Assembly (NCBI RefSeq): GCF_003385775.1
Contig: NZ_QRDP01000004.1
Location: 2,102,957-2,166,956, forward strand
Length of the DNA stretch: 64,000 nucleotides
Direction: 5' to 3'
Source: Parasphingopyxis lamellibrachiae
Lineage (GTDB): Bacteria; Pseudomonadota; Alphaproteobacteria; Sphingomonadales; Sphingomonadaceae
The translations under genes and the position numbers were made by a program. Under the pieces are notes generated by a model. The model saw only the letters and a list, made by a program, of their open reading frames with translations. It was not told the origin of the DNA and ran no database searches. This document shows positions 10,063-18,355 of this stretch, piece by piece (position 1 is the first letter of the stretch; every line of letters begins with the position of its first letter).

Positions 10063-10539
10063 ATGACCTGCCATATTATAGCCAGTCCGGTCGGCGCCAT
10101 CGCGATCTCGGCCAGCGACGATGCACTCCAGTCAATCCGCATGTTGGGCGCTTCCGCAGAGCCGGACGCCACAGATCACCCACTGCTCAGCGAAGCCGCG
10201 CGCCAGATCACCGCCTATTTCGAGGGCCGGCTGCAGGATTACGACCTGCCGCTTGAACCCGCATCGACCAAACGCGGGAACGAATTGCGCGCCGCGGTGA
10301 TCGCGATCCCCTATGGCGAGGCTGCGAGCTATGGAGAGGTTGCGCGCCGCGCCGACTCCGGTCCGCGCGCCATTGGCCGGGTTTGCAGCCACAACCCCCT
10401 TCCGCTGGTCGTGCCCTGTCACCGCGTTATCGCAGCGGGCGGCAAGATCGGCTATTATTCGGGCGGCGAAGGCATCCCGACAAAACGCTATCTTTTGATT
10501 CACGAGAATAAGCAGGAGGCCAGCCAATGGGCAGCATGA
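10063..10539 (+). CDS. ogt: Methylated-DNA--[protein]-cysteine S-methyltransferase
   Basis: This suicide DNA-repair protein removes the methyl group from O6-methylguanine onto its own cysteine. The active-site motif is PCHRVI, with Cys119 in the 158-aa product counted from the ATG at 10063. The helix before it (GEVARRADSGPRAIGRVCSHN) fits the DNA-binding helix-turn-helix with its arginine finger. There is no Ada-type N-terminal domain. In-frame ATGs exist upstream (10024, 10045), so the exact start is uncertain. The end overlaps the next gene by 13 bases. Confidence 0.92.
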   Translation: MTCHIIASPVGAIAISASDDALQSIRMLGASAEPDATDHPLLSEAARQITAYFEGRLQDYDLPLEPASTKRGNELRAAVIAIPYGEAASYGEVARRADSGPRAIGRVCSHNPLPLVVPCHRVIAAGGKIGYYSGGEGIPTKRYLLIHENKQEASQWAA

Positions 10540-11234
10540 CCAAGATATCCACTTTGAGCGGCGGCGAGATGTTTGGGGTATATCGCGCTCAGCCGCAAGG
10601 CGAAGCCAAGGCGGCGATCATCGTTATCCAGGAAATCTTCGGCGTGAACCGGGGCATAAGGGCAAAATGCGACTATTGGGCGTCGCAGGGCTATCTCGCC
10701 CTCGCGCCCGATCTCTTCTGGCGGCTGAAACCCGGGGTCGAGCTCGATCCCGATGTCGAAACCGAATTCCAGACCGCGCTCGATCTCATGGGCAAGTTCG
10801 ACCAGGACCAGGGCGTGCGCGATATCGAGGCCACGATCCATGCTGCGCGCGAGGAAATCGGCGGCGCATCCCGCGCAAAGGTCGGCTGCGTCGGCTATTG
10901 CCTAGGCGGCCGGCTCGCTTTCATGACCGCAGCCCGCACCGATATCGATGCAAGCGTCGGCTATTATGGCGTCGGGATCGACGGCCTGCTCGGCGAAAAA
11001 AACGCAATCGCACATCCGGTGTTGCTGCACATTCCGACAGCCGACGGTTTCGTCCCCGCCGAAGCGCAAGCCGCGATGCACGAAGGCCTTGACGATCATC
11101 CCAAGATCACGCTTCACGATTATGAAGGTCTCGACCATGGTTTCGCGACCGAGTTCGGCAATCGCCGCAACGATGAAGCCGCAACGCTGGCCGACGGCCG
11201 GACTACATCTTTCTTCGCGAAGATACTCGCATGA
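10527..11234 (+). CDS. Dienelactone hydrolase family protein
   Basis: This is an alpha/beta hydrolase of the dienelactone hydrolase family, 235 aa. Members hydrolyse dienelactones or related esters, but the substrate here cannot be told. The nucleophile elbow is GYCLGG with Cys125. Asp173 (ADGFVP) and His204 (GLDHGF) complete the Cys-Asp-His triad, and the conserved Glu36 (QEIFG) is present. It overlaps ogt upstream by 13 bases and the NTF2-fold gene downstream by 4 bases (ATGA). No chlorocatechol genes surround it, so a housekeeping or detoxification role is more likely than aromatic degradation. Confidence 0.9.
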   Translation: MGSMTKISTLSGGEMFGVYRAQPQGEAKAAIIVIQEIFGVNRGIRAKCDYWASQGYLALAPDLFWRLKPGVELDPDVETEFQTALDLMGKFDQDQGVRDIEATIHAAREEIGGASRAKVGCVGYCLGGRLAFMTAARTDIDASVGYYGVGIDGLLGEKNAIAHPVLLHIPTADGFVPAEAQAAMHEGLDDHPKITLHDYEGLDHGFATEFGNRRNDEAATLADGRTTSFFAKILA

Positions 11235-11629
11235 CCACCGACCCCCGCCTGCAACGCTGGCTCGATCATATGGAGGGCGATCGCAGCGTCGACACGCTGC
11301 GTCCCCAGCTCGCCAGTAACGCCACTTTTCATTCCCCCGTCGTGCACACGCCGCAGGAAGGGATAGACCTCACCCTGGGCTATCTGAGCGCAGCGGATAC
11401 GGTGTTCGGCGATGCCAGCTTTGAATATGTCCGGATGATCGTCGATGGCGACAATGCGATGCTGGAATTCACAGCGGAGCTGGACGGCATCCATGTCAAC
11501 GGCATCGATATCATCCACTGGAACTCCGACGGCCTGATCGACGATTTCAAGGTGATGGTCCGGCCCCTGAAGGCGATCAACATGCTGTGGAAGATGATGG
11601 CCGCACAGCTCGAAGAACAGGCGGGTTGA
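11231..11629 (+). CDS. NTF2-fold / SnoaL-like protein
   Basis: The 132-aa product has the pattern of the NTF2-like fold: N-terminal helices (LQRWLDHMEGD), then a curved beta sheet with FEYVRMIVDGDNAMLEF and a C-terminal strand GLIDDFKVMVRPLKAI. Such proteins include SnoaL-type cyclases and many small ligand-binding proteins of unknown role. It overlaps the dienelactone hydrolase by 4 bases, so the two are probably cotranslated. No catalytic residue can be assigned. Confidence 0.8.
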   Translation: MTTDPRLQRWLDHMEGDRSVDTLRPQLASNATFHSPVVHTPQEGIDLTLGYLSAADTVFGDASFEYVRMIVDGDNAMLEFTAELDGIHVNGIDIIHWNSDGLIDDFKVMVRPLKAINMLWKMMAAQLEEQAG

Positions 11630-11686
11630 CGCGTCGACCTCCGCCATTCAACGCCCATTCACCCTGTTCGCAGCATCGGCACGAAC

Positions 11687-12568
11687 ATGATTGCGCGGCT
11701 AATCCTGTTACTAACTGGCCTCGCCATGGCAACCGCCAGCCCTGCGCAGCGCGTCACCAGCCTGCCGCTGACAGCGCCTTGGCTCGGCCTGCCTCAGGTG
11801 CCAGTGACGCTGAACGATACTGTCGAAGCGCGCTTTATCGTCGATACGGCCGCCAGCGATACGATTCTGACTGAGGCCGTGATCGACCAGCTCGGCCTGG
11901 CCGGGCGCGGAGAGCCGGCGGAGATCTCCGGCGCAACCGGCATTTCTGCGATCGAGTTTTACCGGCTCACCAGTCTGCGGCTGGGCGCGCGCGAATATCG
12001 GCGGCTCGGCGCCTACAGCTTGCCAAGCCTGGCCGCCCCCGTCGAATCGGATGGACTGATCGGCGCAAATATCCTGCGCCGTCATGTCGTCGAGTTCGAT
12101 ATTCCGGGGCAGAAACTGCGCCTGTTCGATCCACGGGCGCGATTCGAACTGACTGGCGGCAACTGGGCCGTCATTCCCTTTCACGAGCGCGCGGACGGCC
12201 TTCTGATCGTGCCGGTCTCCATTGGCAGGGTCACCATGCCCGCCCTGCTCGATACCGGCGCGGTACAGAATATCGTCAATCATGAGGCCGCGCGCCGGAT
12301 CGGGCTGCATCTCTTTGCCGACAGCGATTCCCGCGAGCCGGTTTTCGGTGCATCCGGCCATGTTCAGGACATGAACCAGATCGAGGTGAGCCGCTTCAGC
12401 ATCGGCAATCTTGCCTTTGGCAGTTCGCGCGTCGGAATCACCGACCTTGCCGTGTTCGAAACGCTGGGTATCGGCGACGGACCGGCCATGCTGCTTAGCG
12501 CGGAAGCCTTCGCCGACCGGCGTTTCGTTATCGACTATCCGCGTAACAGGCTGCTGATCGAGCGCTAG
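11687..12568 (+). CDS. Secreted retropepsin-like aspartic protease, two domains
   Basis: The 293-aa product starts with a signal peptide (hydrophobic residues 3-20) and holds two retropepsin-like repeats. The second has the canonical catalytic DTGA at residues 189-192. The first has DTAA at 53-56, where glycine is replaced by alanine. Each repeat is followed by the expected GLIGANIL or MLLSAEAF type segment. Pairing of the two halves within one chain would form one active site, as in pepsins. It is probably periplasmic. A copy of the 41-nt dispersed repeat starts 5 bases after the stop codon. Confidence 0.85.
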   Translation: MIARLILLLTGLAMATASPAQRVTSLPLTAPWLGLPQVPVTLNDTVEARFIVDTAASDTILTEAVIDQLGLAGRGEPAEISGATGISAIEFYRLTSLRLGAREYRRLGAYSLPSLAAPVESDGLIGANILRRHVVEFDIPGQKLRLFDPRARFELTGGNWAVIPFHERADGLLIVPVSIGRVTMPALLDTGAVQNIVNHEAARRIGLHLFADSDSREPVFGASGHVQDMNQIEVSRFSIGNLAFGSSRVGITDLAVFETLGIGDGPAMLLSAEAFADRRFVIDYPRNRLLIER

Positions 12569-12572
12569 AATC

Positions 12573-12613
12573 TGTCAGAATTTCCTTGGCCGGAAATCGC
12601 CGCACCAGCCCTC
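12573..12613 (+). repeat. 41-nt dispersed repeat, copy A
   Basis: This stretch matches positions 35973-36013 at 39 of 41 bases. It begins TGTCAGAATTTCC, forms a small hairpin (TTTCC/GGAAA) and ends GCCGCACCAGCCCTC. Both copies start just after the stop codon of a plus-strand gene (retropepsin here, usher at the other site), in the same orientation. Here it lies between convergent genes and may aid transcription termination. Confidence 0.85.
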
Positions 12614-12641
12614 GACCGTCGAGTCGAATCTGATGAACATA

Positions 12642-13364
12642 TTATCCGAACAGCGTCATCAGCCCGACTTCGGGATCGATCGTGCCTTCGTAGATCATCC
12701 GGACCGCTACCCAGAGGATGACGAGCAGACCGATATAGGCAATCCACTTGTAGCGCTCGATATAGCGGGCGATCACATTGGCCGCGAGGCCCATCAGGGC
12801 AACCGACAGTAACAGGCCGATAACAAGGATTCCGGGATGCTCGCGCGCGGCGCCGGCGACGCCCAGCACATTGTCCAGGCTCATGCTGACATCGGCTGCC
12901 GTCACCGCCCATACAGCGCCCCAGAAACTACGCGCTGGTTTCAAACCCGAATGCTCGTCGCCCTCAACTTCGGCCGATCCAGCAGATTCACCGTCATGGC
13001 GAAGCTCGCGCCAGAATTTCCAGGCGACCCAGAGCAACAGCAACCCGCCCGCCAGGATCAGCCCCACAACGCCGAGCAGAATGCTGACCGCCAGGGCGAA
13101 AACGATACGCAGTACAAGCGCAGCCGCAATGCCGATCAGAATGACCTTGCGCCGCTGGTCGGCCGGCAAACCGGCAGCAAGCGCGCCGACCACAATCGCA
13201 TTGTCGGCCGCAAAAACCAGATCGATCAGAACAACCTGACCGAAGGCCGCCATCGCGGCAGGCGAGTTTATGTTGGAGAAATCATGGACGATCGCGGCCC
13301 AGATTTCGGACAGAGATCCAAGACCTGGAGCGGTAGAATGAACGGAGGCAATTAGGTCAAGCAT
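12642..13364 (-). CDS. TerC/YjbE family integral membrane protein
   Basis: The 240-aa product has about seven hydrophobic segments and the two conserved acidic membrane motifs of the TerC family, VFAADNAIVVG and VSMSLDNVLGV. The family is linked to manganese export and to tellurium resistance. Here there are no ter genes, so a metal-ion export or protein-secretion-associated role is more likely. A charged cytoplasmic loop (GESAGSAEVEGDEHSG) separates the two halves. The start overlaps the ABM-domain gene upstream by 8 bases. Confidence 0.88.
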   Translation of the reverse strand: MLDLIASVHSTAPGLGSLSEIWAAIVHDFSNINSPAAMAAFGQVVLIDLVFAADNAIVVGALAAGLPADQRRKVILIGIAAALVLRIVFALAVSILLGVVGLILAGGLLLLWVAWKFWRELRHDGESAGSAEVEGDEHSGLKPARSFWGAVWAVTAADVSMSLDNVLGVAGAAREHPGILVIGLLLSVALMGLAANVIARYIERYKWIAYIGLLVILWVAVRMIYEGTIDPEVGLMTLFG

Positions 13365-13656
13365 CGAACAGGGAAGCTCCGAAATAGGTTATCGTCGGCA
13401 CAGGGTCATAAAAGCGATGAAGGCGATCGCGCCATTCCTTGTAACGGTCCGAACGCCGAAATCCATCGCGATGACTGGCGATATCTTCCCAACCGACGAG
13501 GAGGAGGAACAGTTCCGCTTCTTCCGCTGCCGGACACACTTCGATAAAACGGAAACCGGGAGATGTTTCGATCAGCGGCCTCGCCGAGTGCATCGCCGCT
13601 TCGAACGCCTCGCCCTCGCCCGGCCGGACGCGCAGCAAGGCATGTTCGAGAATCAC
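13357..13656 (-). CDS. Antibiotic biosynthesis monooxygenase (ABM) domain protein
   Basis: The 99-aa product is a single ferredoxin-like ABM domain: ILEHALLRVRPGEGEAFEAAM, then PGFRFIEV, LFLLLVGWEDIASH and a final helix before YFGASLFDA. Such proteins include heme-degrading and quinol-oxidising monooxygenases, but many have no known substrate. It sits between rho and the TerC-like gene and overlaps the latter by 8 bases, so the pair is probably one operon. Confidence 0.85.
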   Translation of the reverse strand: MILEHALLRVRPGEGEAFEAAMHSARPLIETSPGFRFIEVCPAAEEAELFLLLVGWEDIASHRDGFRRSDRYKEWRDRLHRFYDPVPTITYFGASLFDA

Positions 13657-13671
13657 CGGCGACCCGGCAAA

Positions 13672-14928
13672 TTACTGATTCATCGAGTCGAAGAAATCCT
13701 CGTTGGTCTTGGAATCCTTCATCTTGTCGAGCAGGAATTCCATCGCATCGACCGTCCCCATCTGCATGAGGATGCGCCTGAGCACCCACATCTTGGCGAG
13801 ATTGTCCTTGTCGACGAGCAGCTCTTCCTTGCGGGTGCCGGACTTGCCGACATCGAGAGCCGGGAAGATGCGCTTGTCGGAAACCTTGCGGTCCAGCACG
13901 ATTTCCGAGTTGCCCGTGCCCTTGAACTCTTCGAAGATAACCTCGTCCATCCGGCTGCCAGTATCGATCAGCGCGGTCGCGATGATCGAGAGCGAACCGC
14001 CTTCTTCGATATTGCGGGCCGCGCCGAAAAAGCGCTTCGGACGCTGCAACGCATTGGCGTCGACACCGCCGGTCAGCACTTTGCCCGACGACGGGACTAC
14101 CGTGTTGTAGGCCCGGCCGAGGCGGGTGATCGAGTCGAGCAGGATCACCACGTCTTTCTTGTGCTCAACCAGGCGTTTGGCCTTCTCGATCACCATCTCG
14201 GCGACCTGGACGTGGCGCTGCGCGGGCTCGTCGAACGTCGAGGAGATAACCTCGCCATGCACCGAACGCTGCATGTCGGTCACTTCCTCGGGGCGTTCGT
14301 CGATGAGCAGCACGATCAGATAGACTTCGGGATGATTGTCAGTGATAGCGCGCGCAATATTCTGCAGCAGCACGGTTTTACCGGTGCGTGGCGGCGCGAC
14401 GATAAGCGCGCGCTGGCCCTTGCCCTGAGGCGAGATAATATCGATGACGCGGGATGACTTGTCCTTGATCGTCGGATCGGCTTGATCGAGATTCAGCTTC
14501 TCGTCCGGATAGAGCGGCGTCAGATTGTCGAAATTGACGCGGGTACGCAGATATTCCGGATCGTCGAAATTGATCTCGGTGACCTTGGTCAGCGCGAAAT
14601 AACGCTCGCCATCCTTGGGTCCACGAATTTCGCCCTCGACCGTATCCCCGGTGCGAAGCCCGAATTTGCGAACCTGGTTGGGCGAAACGTAAATATCGTC
14701 GGGCCCGGCCAGATAGCTGGCTTCGGCGCTGCGCAGGAAACCGAAACCGTCGGGCAGCACTTCGATCGTGCCCATGCCCATAATCTGCTCGCCCTCTTCG
14801 CTCTCCACCTTGAGAATGCCGAAAAGCAGATCCTGTTTGCGGAGGGTTGAGGCGCCTTCGACGCCGAGATCTTCCGCCATCTTGACGAGTTCGGCAGGCT
14901 TTTTCTGTTTCAGGTCTTTGAGATGCAT
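13672..14928 (-). CDS. rho: Transcription termination factor Rho
   Basis: Rho is the hexameric RNA helicase that terminates transcription of untranslated RNAs. The start [14 protein letters not shown] at 14928 gives 418 aa; the frame is open further upstream but those residues do not resemble Rho. The N-terminal RNA-binding domain (GFGFLRS) is followed by the ATPase core with Walker A PPRTGKT and Walker [11 protein letters not shown]. The C-terminus is complete. The gene lies between hemJ and the ABM gene, matching the rho-hemJ-hemE order next to alphaproteobacterial origins. Confidence 0.98.
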   Translation of the reverse strand: MHLKDLKQKKPAELVKMAEDLGVEGASTLRKQDLLFGILKVESEEGEQIMGMGTIEVLPDGFGFLRSAEASYLAGPDDIYVSPNQVRKFGLRTGDTVEGEIRGPKDGERYFALTKVTEINFDDPEYLRTRVNFDNLTPLYPDEKLNLDQADPTIKDKSSRVIDIISPQGKGQRALIVAPPRTGKTVLLQNIARAITDNHPEVYLIVLLIDERPEEVTDMQRSVHGEVISSTFDEPAQRHVQVAEMVIEKAKRLVEHKKDVVILLDSITRLGRAYNTVVPSSGKVLTGGVDANALQRPKRFFGAARNIEEGGSLSIIATALIDTGSRMDEVIFEEFKGTGNSEIVLDRKVSDKRIFPALDVGKSGTRKEELLVDKDNLAKMWVLRRILMQMGTVDAMEFLLDKMKDSKTNEDFFDSMNQ

Positions 14929-15088
14929 GAGGGTTTCCTGGCGGAAAATGGATTTTGGAAAAGCGGCGATGTTCGAATGATAATGCGCCGGAAAAACTGT
15001 CGCGCTGCGCAAGGAGAGGCAGCAGGTGCTTGGACCGCGAATTAGGCAGCGGCGCCGGTCAAGTCAAGACAAAGCGGCGCCACCCGGT

Positions 15089-15535
15089 TCAGGAAAAAGG
15101 ACGCACGATCACAAGAATAACGATCACCGCGGCGGCAATGCCCGGCACTTCGTTCAGCATCCGCAATCGCTTGCCGGAGAGCGGTCGTTCGCCGCGCGAC
15201 AGCTTCTTGCGATAAGCCATCAGCCAGCCCTGATAACCCGACAGCGCGGTCACGAACAGGAGCTTCACGAGGAACCAGGGCTGGGCCCAGAGATTGAGAT
15301 AATAGGCCAGTGTCAAGCCGAGCACCCAGACGATCAGCATCGAGGGATTCATGATGATCGTCGCGAGCTTGTCCTCCCGCTCGACCCAGGCAGTTGCCTC
15401 CGGCGATCCTTCCGCCGCTTCCTGATGATAGACGAAAAAGCGGGGCAGCATGAACAGCCCGGCCATCCAGAATATCACGAAGATGATATGGGCGGCCTTG
15501 ATCCAGGGATAGGCGAGCGTGAGAATCTCGATCAT
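15089..15535 (-). CDS. hemJ: Protoporphyrinogen oxidase HemJ
   Basis: HemJ is an integral-membrane enzyme that oxidises protoporphyrinogen IX in heme synthesis. The 148-aa product has four hydrophobic segments. The conserved histidine of helix 1 (KAAHIIFVIFWMAGLF, His16) and the FFVYH motif (His37) are present. It lies 3 bases downstream of hemE, so two heme-pathway steps are coupled. The 160-base gap before rho contains the GC-rich words GGCGCC twice, but no clear terminator. Confidence 0.92.
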   Translation of the reverse strand: MIEILTLAYPWIKAAHIIFVIFWMAGLFMLPRFFVYHQEAAEGSPEATAWVEREDKLATIIMNPSMLIVWVLGLTLAYYLNLWAQPWFLVKLLFVTALSGYQGWLMAYRKKLSRGERPLSGKRLRMLNEVPGIAAAVIVILVIVRPFS

Positions 15536-15538
15536 GGT

Positions 15539-16576
15539 TCAGCCCTTGCGCAGCCGCGCCAGCAAATGCTCGACATGAGCGATCGGGGTATCGGGCAGGA
15601 TTCCATGGCCGAGATTGAACACATGCGGCCGCTCGGCGAAAGCCTTTTCTATCCGGTCGATAGCGCTGTCGAGGCGATCACCGCCGGCAATCAGCGCCAG
15701 CGGATCGAGATTGCCCTGCACCGGCAAATCCACCGGCAGCGTTTCCGCCGCCCATTCGGGGTCGATCGTCTCGTCCAGCCCCAGCGCATCGACCCCGGTT
15801 TCGCGCGCATAGGCCGGCAGCTTTTCGCCCGCGCCTTTGGGAAAACCGATGACCGGCGTATCGGGGTAGCGGGCCTTGAGCGCGCTGACGATCTTCACCG
15901 TCGGCGCGATCACCCATTGCTCGAACTGGGCGGGAGACAGGCTGCCGGACCAGCTGTCGAACAGCTGCACGGCATCGACACCTGCATCGATCTGTTTGCC
16001 GAGATATTCGATCGTCTTGCCCGCGATCGCATCGATAATCGCGCCAAAGGCTTGCGGATCGCCATAGGCCATGCGGCGCGTTTCGCTCTGGTCCCGGCTC
16101 CCCTGTCCGGCAACCATGTAAGTCGCAACGGTCCAGGGGCTTCCAGCAAAGCCCAGAAAGGTGGTGCCAGGCGGCAAGGCGGCGGCAACCAGCTCAACGG
16201 TCCGGTACACCGGGTCGAGCCGCTCTGGCGCGGCTTCAAGCGCGCCGAGCGCACTATCGACAAGCGGAGGCGAAAGCCGCGGGCCTTCCCCGGCAACGAA
16301 ACGCAGATCCTGACCAAGCGCATGGGGAACGACCAGGATATCGGAAAACAGGATTGCGCCGTCGAAGCCGAACCGCCGGATCGGCTGGAGAGTCACATCC
16401 GCGGCGGCTTCGCTGTCATGGACGAGATCGAGGAACCCGCCCTTTTCGGCGCGCAGCTCCCGATATTCGGGAAGGTAGCGCCCGGCCTGGCGCATCAGCC
16501 AGACGGGAGGCGGATCCCTTCGCTCGCCGCGCAGCACGCTCAGCAGTTTCTTCTCATTCTGTCCGGAATTCGACAC
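15539..16576 (-). CDS. hemE: Uroporphyrinogen decarboxylase
   Basis: HemE decarboxylates uroporphyrinogen III to coproporphyrinogen III in heme synthesis. The 345-aa product shows the family signature near the N-terminus (VWLMRQAGRYLPEYRELR) and the second signature GFAGSPWTVATYM. The start is GTG at 16576. In Caulobacter crescentus the chromosome origin lies next to hemE, and the non-coding stretch upstream of this gene is the best oriC candidate in the window. Confidence 0.98.
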   Translation of the reverse strand: MSNSGQNEKKLLSVLRGERRDPPPVWLMRQAGRYLPEYRELRAEKGGFLDLVHDSEAAADVTLQPIRRFGFDGAILFSDILVVPHALGQDLRFVAGEGPRLSPPLVDSALGALEAAPERLDPVYRTVELVAAALPPGTTFLGFAGSPWTVATYMVAGQGSRDQSETRRMAYGDPQAFGAIIDAIAGKTIEYLGKQIDAGVDAVQLFDSWSGSLSPAQFEQWVIAPTVKIVSALKARYPDTPVIGFPKGAGEKLPAYARETGVDALGLDETIDPEWAAETLPVDLPVQGNLDPLALIAGGDRLDSAIDRIEKAFAERPHVFNLGHGILPDTPIAHVEHLLARLRKG

Positions 16577-16628
16577 GTCGCTATGCCCTACTATTACTAT
16601 ATATACTTATATAATTATAAGATTGATG

Positions 16629-16802
16629 GAGTCAGTTGCAGGCTTGGTAACGGGGCTTAATCGCTTTAGCCGCTTACGCCAACAGCTTGACTCAGGAATG
16701 AATCATGGCCGCACCCGGAGTCGATTCCGTTATCCCGGTAATTCACAGCCTGTGTGCGAATTCCATTCCCTGTGGAAGAGTTTCGGGATCGAATATCGAG
16801 TC
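16629..16802. promoter_or_regulatory. Cluster of six GANTC (CcrM) methylation sites
   Basis: GANTC occurs at 16629, 16689, 16700, 16718, 16723 and 16798, two of them abutting. CcrM methylates this sequence in Alphaproteobacteria and ties its methylation state to the cell cycle. By chance one site would be expected per few hundred bases, so six in 174 bases is a marked excess. It supports the origin call. Confidence 0.85.
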
Positions 16803-16862
16803 ATGGGTGTGGTTTGATGGCTTGCCTCTATCCCGACAGTTCAGCTAGCGCCGTCATCAGGC

Positions 16863-16871
16863 TTTTCCACA
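16863..16871 (+). promoter_or_regulatory. DnaA box
   Basis: TTTTCCACA fits the relaxed DnaA-box consensus TTWTNCACA exactly. It lies in the non-coding region near the ppsR end of the oriC candidate, 52 bases before the ppsR start. Confidence 0.65.
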
Positions 16872-16922
16872 GGCTTGTACGTCCAGGTTTGGTCGTCTCG
16901 GCCTCCGTCATACAGGCACCCC

Positions 16923-17771
16923 ATGATCCGGCTTCATCTCCATCTCATATCGGACTCTACCGGCGAGACACTGGAAAATATTGCCAAGGCGGGATTGGCC
17001 CAGTTCGACGATGTCGAGACGATAAAGCATTTCTGGCCGATGGTCCGCAGCGAAGGCCATGTCGACCGGGTGTTCGACGATATCGGCAAACAGCCGGGTC
17101 TGGTTCTCTATACGCTTGTCGACCACAATGTCCGGCGGCGGTTGGAAACGCGGTGTCGGGCCATGGGGCTGCCGGCCGTATCCGCGCTCGACCCGGTTAT
17201 CGACGCGCTGTCGCGCCTGCTCGGGATGGAAGCGAAGGAACGGCCGGGCGGGCAACATCTGCTTGATGCGGCCTATTTCCAGCGGGTAGAGGCGATCCAG
17301 TATACGATTGCCCATGATGACGGCGTCGCGCCGGACGACTGGGACCGCGCCGATATCGTGCTGGCCGGCGTATCGCGAACATCGAAGACGCCGACCAGCA
17401 TCTATCTGGCCAATCGCGGCTACAAGGTCGCCAATGTGCCGCTTGTGCCGGAATCGCCGCCGCCCGACACATTATATCGCCTGAAAAATCCGATCATTGT
17501 CGGGCTGACCACAAGTCCCGACCGGCTTGTCCAGGTGCGCCGCAACCGCCTGCTCAGCCTCAATCAGACCCCAGAAACGGACTATGTGGATCAGGACCGG
17601 GTCAAGGCAGAGGTCGCCTTTGCCCGCCGCATCTTTGCCGATAATGACTGGCCGGTGATCGACGTGACGCGCCGCTCGATCGAGGAAAGCGCAGCCGCCA
17701 TCCTCAATATCGTGACCGCGCACGCCAAAAAGGCTGACGATGAGAGTGGGGAGCCGGCGCCATCAGACTGA
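16923..17771 (+). CDS. ppsR: Pyruvate, phosphate/water dikinase regulatory protein (kinase/phosphorylase)
   Basis: This DUF299-family bifunctional enzyme phosphorylates and dephosphorylates pyruvate dikinase-type enzymes, using ADP and Pi. The ATG at 16923 gives 282 aa, typical for the family; a TTG at 16875 would only add residues translated from the origin region. The N-terminus LHLISDSTGETLENIA and the nucleotide-binding loop GVSRTSKTPTSIYLA are signature sequences. It is the first gene to the right of the origin candidate, the same place as Caulobacter CC_0001. The target dikinase is not in the window. Confidence 0.95.
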   Translation: MIRLHLHLISDSTGETLENIAKAGLAQFDDVETIKHFWPMVRSEGHVDRVFDDIGKQPGLVLYTLVDHNVRRRLETRCRAMGLPAVSALDPVIDALSRLLGMEAKERPGGQHLLDAAYFQRVEAIQYTIAHDDGVAPDDWDRADIVLAGVSRTSKTPTSIYLANRGYKVANVPLVPESPPPDTLYRLKNPIIVGLTTSPDRLVQVRRNRLLSLNQTPETDYVDQDRVKAEVAFARRIFADNDWPVIDVTRRSIEESAAAILNIVTAHAKKADDESGEPAPSD

Positions 17772-18355
17772 TCCTTGCCTCGCAAAGCAGCACCCGCCGG
17801 GCCATGCTCGATGCGGCGGCCGTGCCTTTTGAAGCCATCGCTGCTGGCGTCGATGAGGAATTGGCCAAAGCTTCGCTTTGCGCGGGCGGAATCTCTCCGC
17901 GCAACCTTGCCGATGCGCTGGCCGAGCTGAAGGCCGTAAAACTGTCGCGCCGTTTCCCCGATGCGCTGATACTCGGTTGCGATCAGGTGGCCTCGCTTGG
18001 TGACAGGCTATTCGACAAGGCTGCAACGCGCGAAGAGGCCGAGTCCCATCTTCGGGTGCTGCGCGGGGAAACCCACAGCCAGACGAGCGCGGCTGTGATC
18101 TGCGAGGCGGGCAAGCCGGTCTGGCGTCATATAGATGTCGCGAAACTTGCCATGCGAGATTTCTCCGATGCGTTCCTGACCGGCTATCTGGATGCCGAAT
18201 GGCCGGCCATCGGCGGCTGCGCCGGCGGTTACCGGCTCGAAGGCCGCGGTGCGCAGCTTTTCACGCGAATCGATGGCAGCCATTTCACGATACTCGGCCT
18301 GCCGCTGCTGCCGCTTCTCGATTATCTGCGGACCCGCGGGGTGATGGGGCAATGA
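17762..18355 (+). CDS. maf: Maf family nucleotide pyrophosphatase (non-canonical start)
   Basis: Maf proteins hydrolyse nucleoside triphosphates, often modified or non-canonical ones. The conserved N-terminal loop LILASQSSTRR lies upstream of the first ATG (17804), and no ATG, GTG or TTG exists in frame between it and the upstream stop at 17741. I place the start at ATC 17762, which aligns with the usual initiator (x-RLILASQS) and sits 8 bases after GGGGAG. A CTG at 17768 that overlaps the ppsR stop (CTGA) is the alternative. The product would be 197 aa. The DQVASL motif with its catalytic Asp is present. ATGA overlaps aroE. Confidence 0.85.
   Translation: MRLILASQSSTRRAMLDAAAVPFEAIAAGVDEELAKASLCAGGISPRNLADALAELKAVKLSRRFPDALILGCDQVASLGDRLFDKAATREEAESHLRVLRGETHSQTSAAVICEAGKPVWRHIDVAKLAMRDFSDAFLTGYLDAEWPAIGGCAGGYRLEGRGAQLFTRIDGSHFTILGLPLLPLLDYLRTRGVMGQ

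Larger units (their letters stand above)
16577..16922. other. oriC: Candidate chromosomal replication origin (oriC)
   Basis: This 346-base non-coding interval lies between divergent hemE and ppsR. It holds an AT-rich block at 16589-16625 (TATATATACTTATATAATTA), suited to be the unwinding element. DnaA-box-like sites are TTTTCCACA at 16863-16871, TGTGGAAGA at 16771-16779 and TAATTCACA at 16739-16747. Six GANTC sites lie within 16629-16802. Genes on each side mostly point away, as expected for replication co-orientation. The flanking gene order matches that of Caulobacter. I could not compute GC skew. Confidence 0.82.

Noticed and set aside
15026-16660. A 544-codon open frame on the plus strand
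   Set aside because: It is antisense to hemJ and hemE, which carry family signatures; no ribosome binding site or domain supports it.
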